Origin: Saccharopolyspora elongata | GTDB lineage: Bacteria; Actinomycetota; Actinomycetes; Mycobacteriales; Pseudonocardiaceae | DNA: 64,000 nucleotides | NCBI RefSeq assembly: GCF_004348985.1 | Contig: NZ_SMKW01000026.1 | Location: forward strand, 1 to 64,000 | Direction: 5' to 3' | Shown: in pieces, positions 25,428 through 37,612 of the stretch | Position numbering within the stretch: the stretch's first letter is position 1 | How the letters are laid out: each line of letters opens with the position of its first letter | The notes under the pieces: model-generated | What the model was told of the DNA's origin: nothing | The model's input: the letters and a program-made list of their open reading frames with translations, nothing else | The model's database searches: none | Translations under genes and position numbers: made by a program

Positions 25428-26651
25428 ATGACCAAGCACACTGAACAGCACTACTTCGCCGGGCTCGACCTCGCCGGGAAGCGGGTGGTCGTCGTCGGCG
25501 CGGGCACCGTCGCGCAACGCCGGGTCCCGCGCCTGATCAACTCCGGTGCGCTGGTCGACGTGATCGCGCCGGAGGCGACCCCGGCCGTCGAGGCGATGGC
25601 AGAGGCAGGCGACCTGACGTGGCACCGGCGCCCCTACGCCGACGGCGACCTGGAAGGTGCTTGGTACGTCGTGGCGTGCGCGACCGGGGCCGAGGTGAAC
25701 GCCGCGGTCGCGGCCGAAGCCGAGCGGCGCCGCATCTTCTGCGTCCGCGCCGACGACGCCTCGCAGGGGACCGCCGTCACGCCCGCGGTGGCCCAGCACG
25801 GCGGGCTGCTGCTCGGCGTGCTTGCAGGCGGCGACCACCGGCGCTCCGCCGCCGTGCGGGACGGGCTCGTGGAGGCGTTGCGCACCGGTGTGGTCGACGA
25901 GCGGTCCGAGCCGCCGGCGCCGGGCGTCGCGCTCGTGGGCGGCGGCCCGGGCGACCCGGACCTGATCACGGTCCGCGGGCGCCAGCTGCTGGGCCGCGCG
26001 GACGTGGTGATCACCGACCGCCTGGCGCCGCGCGAGCTGCTCGAAGAGCTCGGCCCGCACGTGGAGGTCGTGGACGCCTCGAAGATCCCCTACGGGCGGG
26101 CGGCCAACCAGGACGTCATCAACTCGCTGCTGATCGAGCACGCCAAGGCCGGCAAGTTCGTGGTCCGGCTCAAGGGCGGCGACCCGTACCTGTTCGGGCG
26201 CGGGTTCGAGGAGCTGCTGGCGTGCGTCGAGGCCGGGGTCGCGGTGACCTCGGTTCCCGGGATCACCAGCGCCTTCGCGGCTCCCGCCGCGGCCGACGTG
26301 CCGGTCACCCATCGCGGCGTCGCGCACGAGGTCGTGGTCGTGTCCGGGCACGTCGGGCCGCACGACGAGCAGTCGCTGGTGGACTGGCCGGCGCTGGGCC
26401 GGCTGCGCGGCACCCTGGTGCTGATGATGGCGGTCAAGCGGATCCGGGAGTTCGCGGCCGTCCTGATCGAGCACGGACGAGACCCGAAGTCGCCGGTCGC
26501 GGTGGTGCAGGAAGGCACCACGCGCAACCAGCAGACGCTCCGCACCACGCTCGGCGAGGTCGCCGACGCCGTGCGGGACGCGGAGATCAAGCCGCCCGCG
26601 GTGATCGTCGTCGGTCCGGTGGCGGACCTCGCTCCGGAATCGCGCCGGTAG
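25428..26651 (+). CDS. cobA: Uroporphyrinogen-III C-methyltransferase fused to precorrin-2 dehydrogenase
   Basis: A protein of 407 residues with a CysG-like layout but no separate ferrochelatase evidence. Residues about 1-150 are a precorrin-2 dehydrogenase/sirohydrochlorin ferrochelatase-type Rossmann domain (AGKRVVVVGAGTVAQRRV, then FCVRADDASQGTAVTPA, and LLLGVLAGGDHRRSAAVRDGL). Residues about 163-405 are SUMT: GVALVGGGPGDPDLITVRG, GRAANQDVINSLLIEHAKAG, VVRLKGGDPYLFGRGFEE and VPGITSAFAAPAAADVPVTHRG. It makes precorrin-2, the entry to both corrin and sirohaem. The dehydrogenase half suggests supply of sirohydrochlorin for the cobalt-early route or sirohaem; CobG itself needs sirohaem. Confidence 0.93.
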   Translation: MTKHTEQHYFAGLDLAGKRVVVVGAGTVAQRRVPRLINSGALVDVIAPEATPAVEAMAEAGDLTWHRRPYADGDLEGAWYVVACATGAEVNAAVAAEAERRRIFCVRADDASQGTAVTPAVAQHGGLLLGVLAGGDHRRSAAVRDGLVEALRTGVVDERSEPPAPGVALVGGGPGDPDLITVRGRQLLGRADVVITDRLAPRELLEELGPHVEVVDASKIPYGRAANQDVINSLLIEHAKAGKFVVRLKGGDPYLFGRGFEELLACVEAGVAVTSVPGITSAFAAPAAADVPVTHRGVAHEVVVVSGHVGPHDEQSLVDWPALGRLRGTLVLMMAVKRIREFAAVLIEHGRDPKSPVAVVQEGTTRNQQTLRTTLGEVADAVRDAEIKPPAVIVVGPVADLAPESRR

Positions 26652-26659
26652 CGGCGGAG

Positions 26660-27034
26660 CCCCGCAATTTCCATTGAGCGTTTTTCATCCTGGTCGGCCC
26701 GCAGCCGCGGGTCGCAAAGCTGCACGTCGATGGGGTGCCGCATGCGCCGCAGGCGCATAACCCACCTACGACACCTGCACCGCCGCGGGTTCTCAGAGGC
26801 TTCCTGGCGAGGACGGCCCTGACGCCGTGTATTGGACATACATAAGTCAGGGCACCCACAGTCCAGGGAGCCTCTGAGGTTCCGCTACCCGCACCGCCAC
26901 GCAAAACGAGGTTGGAAAAACCTCATTGAAATCGAACCTTCGATTTCAATGGAAATTGCGGACCGTCGGCGTCTCGCGCCACGACACGCCGATGGCTGTG
27001 GACAACCTCCGCAATTTCAATGGAAATTGCGGGA
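26660..27034. repeat. Composite palindromic repeat, family A, split by an insertion
   Basis: The left end CCGCAATTTCCATTGA (26660-26675) is separated by 249 bp from its continuation CATTGAAATCGAACCTTCG (from 26925). Joining them restores the palindrome seen intact at 36799-36852. After it come TCGGCGTCTCG/CGACACGCCGA, then TGTGGACAA (26998-27006), then a short second palindrome CCGCAATTTCAATGGAAATTGCGG around 27010-27033. It lies between the convergent cysG-like gene and cobN, 9 and 46 bp from their stops. Confidence 0.85.
26676..26924. mobile_element. MITE-like insertion, 249 bp, with 6-bp target duplication
   Basis: The insert is flanked by CATTGA direct repeats (26670-26675 and 26925-26930), one of which is extra when compared with intact family A copies. 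Its ends are imperfect inverted repeats: GCGTTTTTCATCCTGG at the left, and AGGTTTTTCCAACCTCG as the complement of the right end. Internally TCTCAGAGGCTTCCTGG and CCAGGGAGCCTCTGAG, and GCCCTGAC with GTCAGGGC, form a long nested hairpin. No open frame in it looks like a transposase, so it would be moved in trans. I cannot assign an IS family. Confidence 0.75.
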
Positions 27035-27079
27035 GGCCGGGGCGGGGTCTGGTAGCTCTGGCCCGCCCCGGACCGGTTG

Positions 27080-30694
<3,615 letters not shown>

Positions 30695-30802
30695 GCGGAT
30701 CGCTCCTCGGCGTGGCGACCGGCGTCGCGGGACCTGGGCGCGCGTGCGCAGCGCATGACGGCACCTCCCTCGGGGTCCTCGCCCCGGTTCGTAGGTCGCG
30801 GC

Positions 30803-30945
30803 GACCGGAGTCTCCTGGCTCCCGGATCAGCGCTCGCTCCGTCTTCCCGTCCAGTTAGGACAGTGACTTCCCTGGAGTCCGCTCCCCGGTGACAGTGGCG
30901 GGACCGCGCCGGATTCGCACCGGCTTCCTCCACCGTCGCCGCTGA
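30803..30945 (-). promoter_or_regulatory. Cobalamin riboswitch upstream of cobN
   Basis: On the minus strand AAGCCGGTGCGAATCCGGC is followed by CCCGCCACTGTCACCGGGGAG and ends with GATCCGGGAGCCAGGAGACTC, the conserved cobalamin riboswitch order. It ends about 110 bp before the cobN start. The 367-bp divergent gap 30695-31061 also holds the cobG promoter on the plus strand. Confidence 0.92.
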
Positions 30946-31061
30946 ATGCTGCGACCACTCTTCGCAACGGGGCGATCTTACGTCAAGCGGCGCGGGCATG
31001 ACGCACGTCGCATCGCGCTTGTTTTGCGTCCGCAACTACCTGGGTCCGTAGTATCTGCCGG

Positions 31062-32288
31062 GTGTTGCACAGAGCCAGACCAGAGCGGGACGCGTGTCCC
31101 GGCGCGCTGCGGGTGCACGAGGCAGCCGACGGCGGACTGGCCCGCATCCGAGTCCCGGGCGGCGTGCTCACGCCGCCCCAGGCCCGGGCGATCGCGGCGG
31201 CCGCGGCGCTCGGCGACGGCGGCGCGGAGCTCACCTCGCGGGCGAACGTGCAGGTGCGCGGACTGCCCGCGGGAGCGGAGGAGGAACTCGCCGCCGGGCT
31301 CCGGACGGCGGGGCTGCTGCCGTCGGCAACGCACGAGCGGGTCCGCAACATCATCGGCTCGCCCTCGGCGGACGGCCGCGAGCTGGTCGACGTGCGGGCG
31401 GTGGCCCGGGAACTCGACGCGGCGCTCTGCGCGACGCCATCGCTGGCGGACCTGCCAGGACGTTTCCTGTTCGCCGTCGACGACGGCAGCGCGGACGTCA
31501 TCTCGCTCGGCGCCGATGTCGGCCTGCTCGCGGAGCGCGCCGACACCCTGGCGCTGGTGCTCGCAGGTCTGGATTCCGGAGTGCGATCGACCCCGGACCA
31601 GGCCGCCGGCGTCGCCATCGCCGCAGCGGAGGCGTTCCTGGCGGAGAAGGCCGAGCAAGGGCGCTCGGCTTGGCGACTGGCCGAACTCGACGATGGTGCG
31701 CGCCGGATCGCCGATCGCCTCGGCGCCGTTCCGGCAGGGCCGCTGCCTGCGACCCAGCCGGCGACGCATTCGCAGGTCGGCGCGGTGGAACGGCCCGGCG
31801 GAACGGTCGCGGTGGTGGCCGGGGCACCACTGGGCCGCCTGTCGCGGGACCAGCTGGATATCATCACCGCCGCGTCCGAGGCCGCGGGCGAACTTCGCCT
31901 GACGCCGTGGCGGACCGTCGTCCTGCCCGGCTTGCGGCCGGACGAAGCCGGTCGGTGGCTCTCGGACCTCGGCGCGCACGGCCTGCTCGTCGATCCGTCC
32001 TCGGCCGGTGCCGGGGTGACTGCGTGCGCCGGTCGTCCGGGGTGCGCGAAGGCGCGGGCCGACGTCCGCGAAGACGCCCGGCGCGCAGTGCGAGCCCCGG
32101 CGGGCGGCGCTCTGCCGGTGCATTGGTCGGGTTGCGAACGGCGCTGCGGCCGACCGCAGGGGCGCGTCGTGGAAGTGCTGGCGACCGGTGCCGGCTACGA
32201 GGTCGGTCTCGACGGCGAGACGCGGGCATCCGGCGCCGATGTCGACCAGGTATCCGCCGCGCTCGTCGCGGCACGGAGGGCAGTGTGA
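31062..32288 (+). CDS. cobG: Precorrin-3B synthase
   Basis: A protein of 408 residues from GTG 31062, in the sulfite/nitrite reductase-like family. It shows [14 protein letters not shown] in the ferredoxin-like part and a Cys set typical of a 4Fe-4S/sirohaem-type site: [11 protein letters not shown] then [12 protein letters not shown] (about residues 320-365). CobG hydroxylates precorrin-3A at C20 with O2, so it marks the aerobic route. Upstream, TTGCGT (31024) and TAGTAT (31049-31054) form a possible promoter placing transcription start close to the GTG, so the mRNA may be leaderless. It overlaps cobH by four bases (GTGA). Confidence 0.9.
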   Translation: MLHRARPERDACPGALRVHEAADGGLARIRVPGGVLTPPQARAIAAAAALGDGGAELTSRANVQVRGLPAGAEEELAAGLRTAGLLPSATHERVRNIIGSPSADGRELVDVRAVARELDAALCATPSLADLPGRFLFAVDDGSADVISLGADVGLLAERADTLALVLAGLDSGVRSTPDQAAGVAIAAAEAFLAEKAEQGRSAWRLAELDDGARRIADRLGAVPAGPLPATQPATHSQVGAVERPGGTVAVVAGAPLGRLSRDQLDIITAASEAAGELRLTPWRTVVLPGLRPDEAGRWLSDLGAHGLLVDPSSAGAGVTACAGRPGCAKARADVREDARRAVRAPAGGALPVHWSGCERRCGRPQGRVVEVLATGAGYEVGLDGETRASGADVDQVSAALVAARRAV

Positions 32289-32947
32289 ACGAGAACAACG
32301 GGGCGACCCGGTACCGCGGGGTGCCCGAATACGTCCGGGAAGGGGCGGAGATCTACCGCCGCTCCTTCGCCACGATCCGCGCGGAAGCCGCCCTGAGCGG
32401 CCTGCCGCCGGAGGTGGCCGGGGTAGCGGTGCGGATGATCCACGCCTGCGGCATGGTCGACCTGGTCGACGACCTGGCGTACTCGGCGGACGCGGTGCTC
32501 AACGCGCGCGCGGCCCTCCGCGCCGGTGTGCCGGTGCTGTGCGACGCCGCGATGGTCGCCGCCGGCGTGACCCGGCGCCGCCTGCCCGCGGACAACGACG
32601 TGATCTGCACGCTGTCCGACGAGCGGGTCCCGGACCTGGCCCGCGAGCTGGGCACGACGCGCAGCGCCGCGGCACTGGAGCTGTGGCGCGACCGGCTGGC
32701 GGGATCGGTCGTCGCGATCGGCAACGCCCCGACGGCGCTGTTCCGGCTGCTGGAGATGATCGAGGACGGCGCCCCGAAGCCCGCCGCGGTGCTCGGGCTG
32801 CCCGTCGGCTTCATCGGTGCGGCGGAATCGAAGGAGGCGTTGGCGGCGCACCCCGCCGGGCTGGACCACCTGGTGGTGCACGGCCGCCGCGGCGGCAGCG
32901 CCATGGCGGTGGCCGCCATCAACGCGATCGCGAGCGAGGAAGAGTGA
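32285..32947 (+). CDS. cobH: Precorrin-8X methylmutase
   Basis: A protein of 220 residues from GTG 32285, which overlaps the cobG stop. It has the family motifs [18 protein letters not shown] (the catalytic His region), [35 protein letters not shown] and [13 protein letters not shown]. It shifts the C11 methyl to C12 to give hydrogenobyrinate. It is the middle of a tightly overlapped operon cobG-cobH-cobIJ. Confidence 0.96.
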   Translation: MNENNGATRYRGVPEYVREGAEIYRRSFATIRAEAALSGLPPEVAGVAVRMIHACGMVDLVDDLAYSADAVLNARAALRAGVPVLCDAAMVAAGVTRRRLPADNDVICTLSDERVPDLARELGTTRSAAALELWRDRLAGSVVAIGNAPTALFRLLEMIEDGAPKPAAVLGLPVGFIGAAESKEALAAHPAGLDHLVVHGRRGGSAMAVAAINAIASEEE

Positions 32948-34464
32948 GCAGCAACGGCAAGGGCACGCTTTTCGGCGTGGGTCTCGGCCCCGGCGACCCG
33001 GAGCTGGTGACGGTCAAGGCCGCCCGGCTGATCGAGCGGGCCGAGGTGATCGCGTACCACAGCGCCCGGCACGGCAGGAGCATCGCGAGGTCCGTCGCCG
33101 AGCCGTACCTGCGGCCGGGGCAGATCGAGGAGGCCCTCGTCTACCCGGTGACCACCGAGACCACCGACCACCCGGGCGGCTACCAGGGCGCCATCGACGA
33201 GTTCTACGCGGACTGCGCGGCCCGGCTCGCGGCGCACCTCGACGCTGGGCGGGACGTCGTCGTGCTCGCCGAGGGCGACCCGCTCTTCTACGGCTCCTAC
33301 ATGCACATGCACAAGCGGCTGGCCGGCCGCTTCCGCGCGGAGGTCGTCCCCGGCATCACCTCGGTCAGCGGGGCGTCGGCGGCGCTCGGGCGCCCGCTGG
33401 CCGAACGCGACGAGATCTTCACCGTGCTGCCGGGCACCCTCCCGCCGGACGTCCTCGCCGAACGGCTCGCCACGACCGATGCCGCCGCGGTGCTCAAGCT
33501 GGGGCGCACCTTCGAAGGCGTGCGGCAGGCGTTCGAGAAGGCGGGCCGCCTGGACCAGGCCTGGTACGCCGAGCGCGCGACCACGGATCGGCAGCGCTTG
33601 CAGCCGCTCGCGGACGTCGACCCGGAAACCGTCCCGTACTTCTCGCTGGCGCTGCTGCCCGGACCGGCGAATTCGGACACCGCGATCCACGCCGCCGCCG
33701 CGGCCGCCGACCGCGGCGCGGAACGGGGCGAGGTCGTGGTGGTCGGGCTCGGCCCCGGCGGCCGCGAGTGGGTGACGCCGGAGGCGCAGGCTGCGCTCGC
33801 CGCGGCCGACGACCTGGTCGGTTACGCCCCGTACCTCGCCCGGATCCCGGACAACCCGCGGCAGCGCAAGCACGCGTCCGACAACCGGGTGGAGGCCGAA
33901 CGCGCGGAGTTCGCGCTGGAGCTGGCCAGGCGCGGGTCGCGGGTCGCGGTGGTCTCCTCCGGCGATCCCGGGGTGTTCGCGATGGCCAGCGCGGTGCTGG
34001 AGGTCGCGGCGGAGCGATCGGACGTGCCCGTGCGCGTCCTGCCCGGCATGACGGCGGCGCAGGCGGTGGCCAGCCGCGTCGGCGCGCCGCTGGGCCACGA
34101 CTTCTGCGTGCTGTCGCTCTCCGACCGGCTCAAGCCGTGGGAGGTGATCGTCGAGCGGCTGCGGGCCGCGGCGTCGGCGGACCTGGTCATGGCGATCTAC
34201 AACCCCGCTTCGCGCAGCCGGACCTGGCAGGTCGCGGCCGCCCGGGACGCGGTCCTGGAGCACCGCTCGCCCGACACGCCGGTGGTCATCGGACGGGACG
34301 TCGGCGGCCCGGCGGAGAGCATCAAGGTGGTGCGCCTGGCCGACCTCGATCCGTCCGATGTGGACATGCGATGCCTGCTGCTGATCGGCTCGTCGACGAC
34401 GCGGCTCGTCGGCGGCGCCGACGGGCGCGACGTCGTGTTCACGCCGCGGCGCTACCCGGCGTGA
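32944..34464 (+). CDS. cobIJ: Precorrin-2 C20- / precorrin-3B C17-methyltransferase fusion
   Basis: A protein of 506 residues from GTG 32944, overlapping cobH. Residues 1 to about 245 are Cob[38 protein letters not shown] and [19 protein letters not shown]. Residues about 260-500 are Cob[57 protein letters not shown] and [14 protein letters not shown]. The CobIJ fusion is typical of actinobacteria such as Mycobacterium. It performs C20 methylation and the ring-contracting C17 methylation. Its 3' end overlaps convergent cobK by 13 bases. Confidence 0.96.
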   Translation: MSSNGKGTLFGVGLGPGDPELVTVKAARLIERAEVIAYHSARHGRSIARSVAEPYLRPGQIEEALVYPVTTETTDHPGGYQGAIDEFYADCAARLAAHLDAGRDVVVLAEGDPLFYGSYMHMHKRLAGRFRAEVVPGITSVSGASAALGRPLAERDEIFTVLPGTLPPDVLAERLATTDAAAVLKLGRTFEGVRQAFEKAGRLDQAWYAERATTDRQRLQPLADVDPETVPYFSLALLPGPANSDTAIHAAAAAADRGAERGEVVVVGLGPGGREWVTPEAQAALAAADDLVGYAPYLARIPDNPRQRKHASDNRVEAERAEFALELARRGSRVAVVSSGDPGVFAMASAVLEVAAERSDVPVRVLPGMTAAQAVASRVGAPLGHDFCVLSLSDRLKPWEVIVERLRAAASADLVMAIYNPASRSRTWQVAAARDAVLEHRSPDTPVVIGRDVGGPAESIKVVRLADLDPSDVDMRCLLLIGSSTTRLVGGADGRDVVFTPRRYPA

Positions 34465-35207
34465 TCTCGTTGGCGCAGCGCGGAATCAAGCCAGGCGACG
34501 GCGTCCTCGACCGTCTCGGCCGAGGGTGCGGCGGGCTGGGGCGGCCGCTGGACCACCACTACCGGCAGCCCGAGCTCGCGGGCCGCGGTGAGCTTCGCGC
34601 TCGTCATCGAACCGCCGCTGTTCTTGGTGACGACGACGTCGATGCGGTGCTCCCGCAGCAGTGCGACCTCGTCGTCGACCGTGAACGGCCCGCGGGCGAG
34701 CAGCACCGTGGTGTGCGGCGGCAGCGGCGGTTCCGGCGGATCGACGGTCCGCACCAGGAATCGCAGGTCGAGCGCGGCGAAGTGCGCGAGGCCCTGCCGG
34801 CCGGTGGTGAGGAAGATCCGTTCGCCGAGCTCGGGCAGCAGCTCCGCGGCCGCGGCCAAGGACGCCGCCGCCCGCCAGTCGTCCCCGGGGCCCGGCCGCC
34901 ACGCGGGACGGCGCAGCACCAGGATCGGGCATCCCGCGCGTTCCGCTGCCGCCACGGCGTTCTCGGTGATCGTGCCGGCGAACGGGTGGGTGGCGTCGAC
35001 GACCGCGTCGACCTGCTCGCGCCGAATCCACTCGGCCAGCCCGTCGACACCGCCGAAGCCGCCGACGCGCACCTCGCCCGGCGGCAGCTGCGGCTCGCGG
35101 ACCCGGCCGGCGAGGGAGGACGTGACGCGCAGGTCCGGCCGCTCGGCGAGCCGTTCGGCGAGCTTCCTGGCCTCGCCGGTGCCACCGAGGACGAGCACGC
35201 GGGTCAT
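34452..35207 (-). CDS. cobK: Precorrin-6A reductase
   Basis: A protein of 251 residues, from ATG 35207. The N-terminal nucleotide-binding motif is VLVLGGTGEARKLAERLAER, followed by the family stretch VVDATHPFAGTITENAVAAA and the C-terminal VVTKNSGGSMTSAKLTAARE. It reduces precorrin-6A to precorrin-6B with NADPH. It is convergent with and overlaps cobIJ, and is divergent from cbiD across 50 bp that must hold both promoters. Confidence 0.95.
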   Translation of the reverse strand: MTRVLVLGGTGEARKLAERLAERPDLRVTSSLAGRVREPQLPPGEVRVGGFGGVDGLAEWIRREQVDAVVDATHPFAGTITENAVAAAERAGCPILVLRRPAWRPGPGDDWRAAASLAAAAELLPELGERIFLTTGRQGLAHFAALDLRFLVRTVDPPEPPLPPHTTVLLARGPFTVDDEVALLREHRIDVVVTKNSGGSMTSAKLTAARELGLPVVVVQRPPQPAAPSAETVEDAVAWLDSALRQRDHAG

Positions 35208-35257
35208 CCGACCCGCCCCGTTGTCGCTGCGAACCGCATGAGGAGCATTCTCCCGGT

Positions 35258-36352
35258 ATGAGCGGGCGAGGGGAGGGATCGGGCCTCCGGTACGGCTGGA
35301 CGACGGGGGCCTGCGCCACGGCGTCGACGGCGGCTGCCTACACGGCGCTGCTGACCGGGACGTTCCCAGATCCCGTCGAGATCGTCCTGCCGAAGGGGCA
35401 CTGCCCGGCGTTCGCGCTCGCGCGCGAACGGCTGGGCAACGGCTTCGCGACGGCCGGCGTGATCAAGGACGCCGGCGACGACCCCGACGTCACGCACGGC
35501 GCTCTCGTGTCGGTCACGGTCCGCCCCGCGGAACCGGGGCAGGGCGTGGTGTTCCGAGCGGGGGAAGGCGTGGGCACCATCACCAAGCCCGGCCTGCCGC
35601 TGCCGGTCGGCGAACCGGCGATCAACCCCGTGCCGCGGCAGCTGATCCGCGACGTCGTCGCGCGCGTCGCCGCGGAGCACGCCGGCAGCGGCGACGTCGT
35701 CGTCGAGGTGTCCGTCGACGACGGGGCGGAACTCGCCCGGCACACCTGGAACCCGCGGCTGGGAATCCTGGGCGGACTGTCCATCTTGGGCACCACGGGC
35801 GTCGTCGTGCCGTACTCGTGCTCGGCGTGGATCGACAGCATCCGCCGCGGTGTCGACGTCGCCCGGGCGGCGGGGCTCGAACACGTCGCCGGGTGCACGG
35901 GGAGCACCTCGGAGAAGGTCGCCGCGGAACTCCACGCGCTGCCCGGCGAGGCGCTGCTCGACATGGGCGACTTCGCCGGCGCGGTGCTGAAGTACCTGCG
36001 GCGGCACCCGGTTCCCCGGCTCACGATCGCCGGCGGCATCGGGAAGATCTCCAAGCTCGCCGACGGGCACATGGACCTGCACTCCAAGCGGTCCCAGGTC
36101 GATTTCGGCTCGCTCGCCGGGATCGTGCGCGACGCGGGCGGCAGCGGCGAACTGGTCGCCCGGGTCAGGGGCGCCAACACCGCGCTCGAAGCGCTGCAGC
36201 TCTGCCGCGCCGCGAGCCTGCCGCTCGGCGATCTCATCGCCGAGCGGGCACGGGCGGTGTGCCTCGAAACCCTGCGCGGGGCACCGGTTTCGGTGGACGT
36301 CGTCGTCATCGACCGGGCGGGCACGATCGTTGGCCGCACCGAGGCGGACTAG
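35258..36352 (+). CDS. cbiD: Cobalt-precorrin-5B C1-methyltransferase
   Basis: A protein of 364 residues, the normal CbiD length. Motifs are YGWTTGACATASTAAAY at the N-terminus, GVVVPYSCSAWIDSIRRG, and LTIAGGIGKISKLADGHMDLH in the C-terminal half. CbiD methylates C1 in the cobalt-early pathway, the step done by CobF in the late-cobalt pathway; no cobF is seen in the window. It therefore probably substitutes for CobF here. The last 51 bases (from 36287) are duplicated at 36711-36761. Confidence 0.94.
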   Translation: MSGRGEGSGLRYGWTTGACATASTAAAYTALLTGTFPDPVEIVLPKGHCPAFALARERLGNGFATAGVIKDAGDDPDVTHGALVSVTVRPAEPGQGVVFRAGEGVGTITKPGLPLPVGEPAINPVPRQLIRDVVARVAAEHAGSGDVVVEVSVDDGAELARHTWNPRLGILGGLSILGTTGVVVPYSCSAWIDSIRRGVDVARAAGLEHVAGCTGSTSEKVAAELHALPGEALLDMGDFAGAVLKYLRRHPVPRLTIAGGIGKISKLADGHMDLHSKRSQVDFGSLAGIVRDAGGSGELVARVRGANTALEALQLCRAASLPLGDLIAERARAVCLETLRGAPVSVDVVVIDRAGTIVGRTEAD

Positions 36353-36408
36353 CGCGGGCCACCGCAATTCGGTGGTGCTCGGAGCGGAGTTCGGGAAGGC
36401 TCGCGCGC

Positions 36409-36765
36409 ATGGTTTCGGTATTGCAGAACGTGGCGATCGACTGCGCGGACGCCTACGAGCTCGCCCGGTTCTGGAGCAGCGTGACCGGCCGGCCGCTGCA
36501 TCCGGAGTGCGAGCCGGGTGACCGGGAGACCGAGGTGATGCTGGCCGAGGGACCGGTGCTGCACTTCAACCAGGTGCCCGAGCCCAAGGAGATCAAGAAC
36601 CGGATCCACCTGTGCTTGCGCCCCGACACCTCGCGCGAGCAGGAGGTGGAACGGCTGGTAGCGCGGCGACGCCCGGTTCCGTGCTCGCCGCGTGGGTTCG
36701 CGGTGGTCGAGTTTCGGTGGACGTCGTCGTCATCGACCGAGCAGGCACCATCGTCGGCCGCATGA
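36409..36765 (+). pseudogene. VOC-family (glyoxalase-like) gene truncated by a copy of the cbiD 3' end
   Basis: From ATG 36409 the frame encodes a glyoxalase-like N-terminal half (VLQNVAIDCADAYELARFWS, then VLHFNQVPEPKEIKNRIHLC), similar to the VOC protein at 45616-45969. After about residue 85 the similarity stops. Instead of the expected DPEGNEFCV end, the DNA is a near-copy of the last bases of cbiD, read in a different frame. The protein is probably non-functional. The family usually has about 117-120 residues with the second metal-ligand half that is missing here. Confidence 0.75.
36711..36761 (+). repeat. Direct repeat of the cbiD 3' end
   Basis: GTTTCGGTGGACGTCGTCGT and the following bases match 36287-36337 over about 51 bases with about four mismatches. 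The copy keeps the same relative frame (VSVDVVVIDRAGTIVGR) as cbiD. It indicates a local duplication or an ectopic recombination event that cut the VOC gene. Confidence 0.85.
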
Positions 36766-36798
36766 CCACCGCCACCACCTGAGAGCTCGCCCGGGGAC

Positions 36799-36852
36799 GT
36801 CCCGCAATTTCCATTGAAATCGAACCTTCGATTTCAATGGAAATTGCGGGAC
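36799..36852. repeat. Perfect long palindrome, family A
   Basis: Two exactly complementary 26-base arms (36799-36824 and 36827-36852) have a two-base loop CC. Each arm contains CGCAATTTCCATTGAAATCG or its complement. It begins 33 bp after the truncated VOC gene and ends 16 bp before the cobM stop on the other strand. It is AT-rich relative to the surroundings. Confidence 0.9.
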
Positions 36853-36868
36853 CACCAGGGCCCAAGCC

Positions 36869-37612
36869 CTAGTCGCGGCAGCGGGTGGCGGAGTAGAGGT
36901 GGCTGTCGGGGAACTCCGACGCGGTCAGCACCTGGCCCACCACGACGACGGCGGTTCGCACGATGCCCGCGGCGCGCACGCGTTCCGCGATGTCGGAAAG
37001 CGTTGCGCGCAGGACGATCTCGTCCGCGCGGCTCGCGTTCGCGACCACGGCCACGGGGCAGTCCGCCCCGTAGTTGGGCAGGAGTTCCTCGACGAGCTGC
37101 TCGATGCGGTTGACCGCGAGGTGCAGCACCATCGTCGCCCGGCTCCGGCCGAGCGTGGCGAGGTCCTCGTGCTCGGGCATCGGTGTCGCGCGCGCGGAGG
37201 TGCGGGTGAGCACCACGGTCTGCCCGACCCCCGGCACGGTGAACTCCCGCTTCAGCGAGGCCGCCGCGGCCGCGAACGCCGGCACGCCCGGCACCACCTC
37301 GTAGGGGATCCCGGCCGCGTCGAGCCGGCGCATCTGCTCGGCGACGGCGCTGAACACCGACGGGTCCCCGGAGTGCAGCCGCGCCACGTCGAGCCCGGCC
37401 CCGTGGGCGGCCAGCATCTCGGCGAGGATCTCGTCCAACGTCAGCTTCGCCGTGTCCACCAGCCTGGCGTCGGCCGGGCAGTGCGCCAGCAGCTCCGCCG
37501 GCACCAGGCTGCCCGCGTACAGGCACACCGGCGACGAGGCGATCACGTCGCGGCCCCGCACGGTGATCAGGTCTGCGGCACCCGGCCCGGCACCCACGAA
37601 ACGCACTGTCAT
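36869..37612 (-). CDS. cobM: Precorrin-4 C11-methyltransferase, copy 2
   Basis: A protein of 247 residues from ATG 37612, whose ATGA overlaps the stop of the upstream cobL. It shows VRFVGAGPGAADLITVRG, RLHSGDPSVFSAVAEQM, VPGVPAFAAAAASLKREFTVPG and TRTSARATPMPE. It has normal family length with no C-terminal extension, unlike copy 1 at 11555. The sequences differ clearly throughout, so the pair is not a recent duplication. This copy sits with the second cobL, in the aerobic-type half of the locus near cobG, cobH, cobIJ and cobK. Confidence 0.94.
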   Translation of the reverse strand: MTVRFVGAGPGAADLITVRGRDVIASSPVCLYAGSLVPAELLAHCPADARLVDTAKLTLDEILAEMLAAHGAGLDVARLHSGDPSVFSAVAEQMRRLDAAGIPYEVVPGVPAFAAAAASLKREFTVPGVGQTVVLTRTSARATPMPEHEDLATLGRSRATMVLHLAVNRIEQLVEELLPNYGADCPVAVVANASRADEIVLRATLSDIAERVRAAGIVRTAVVVVGQVLTASEFPDSHLYSATRCRD

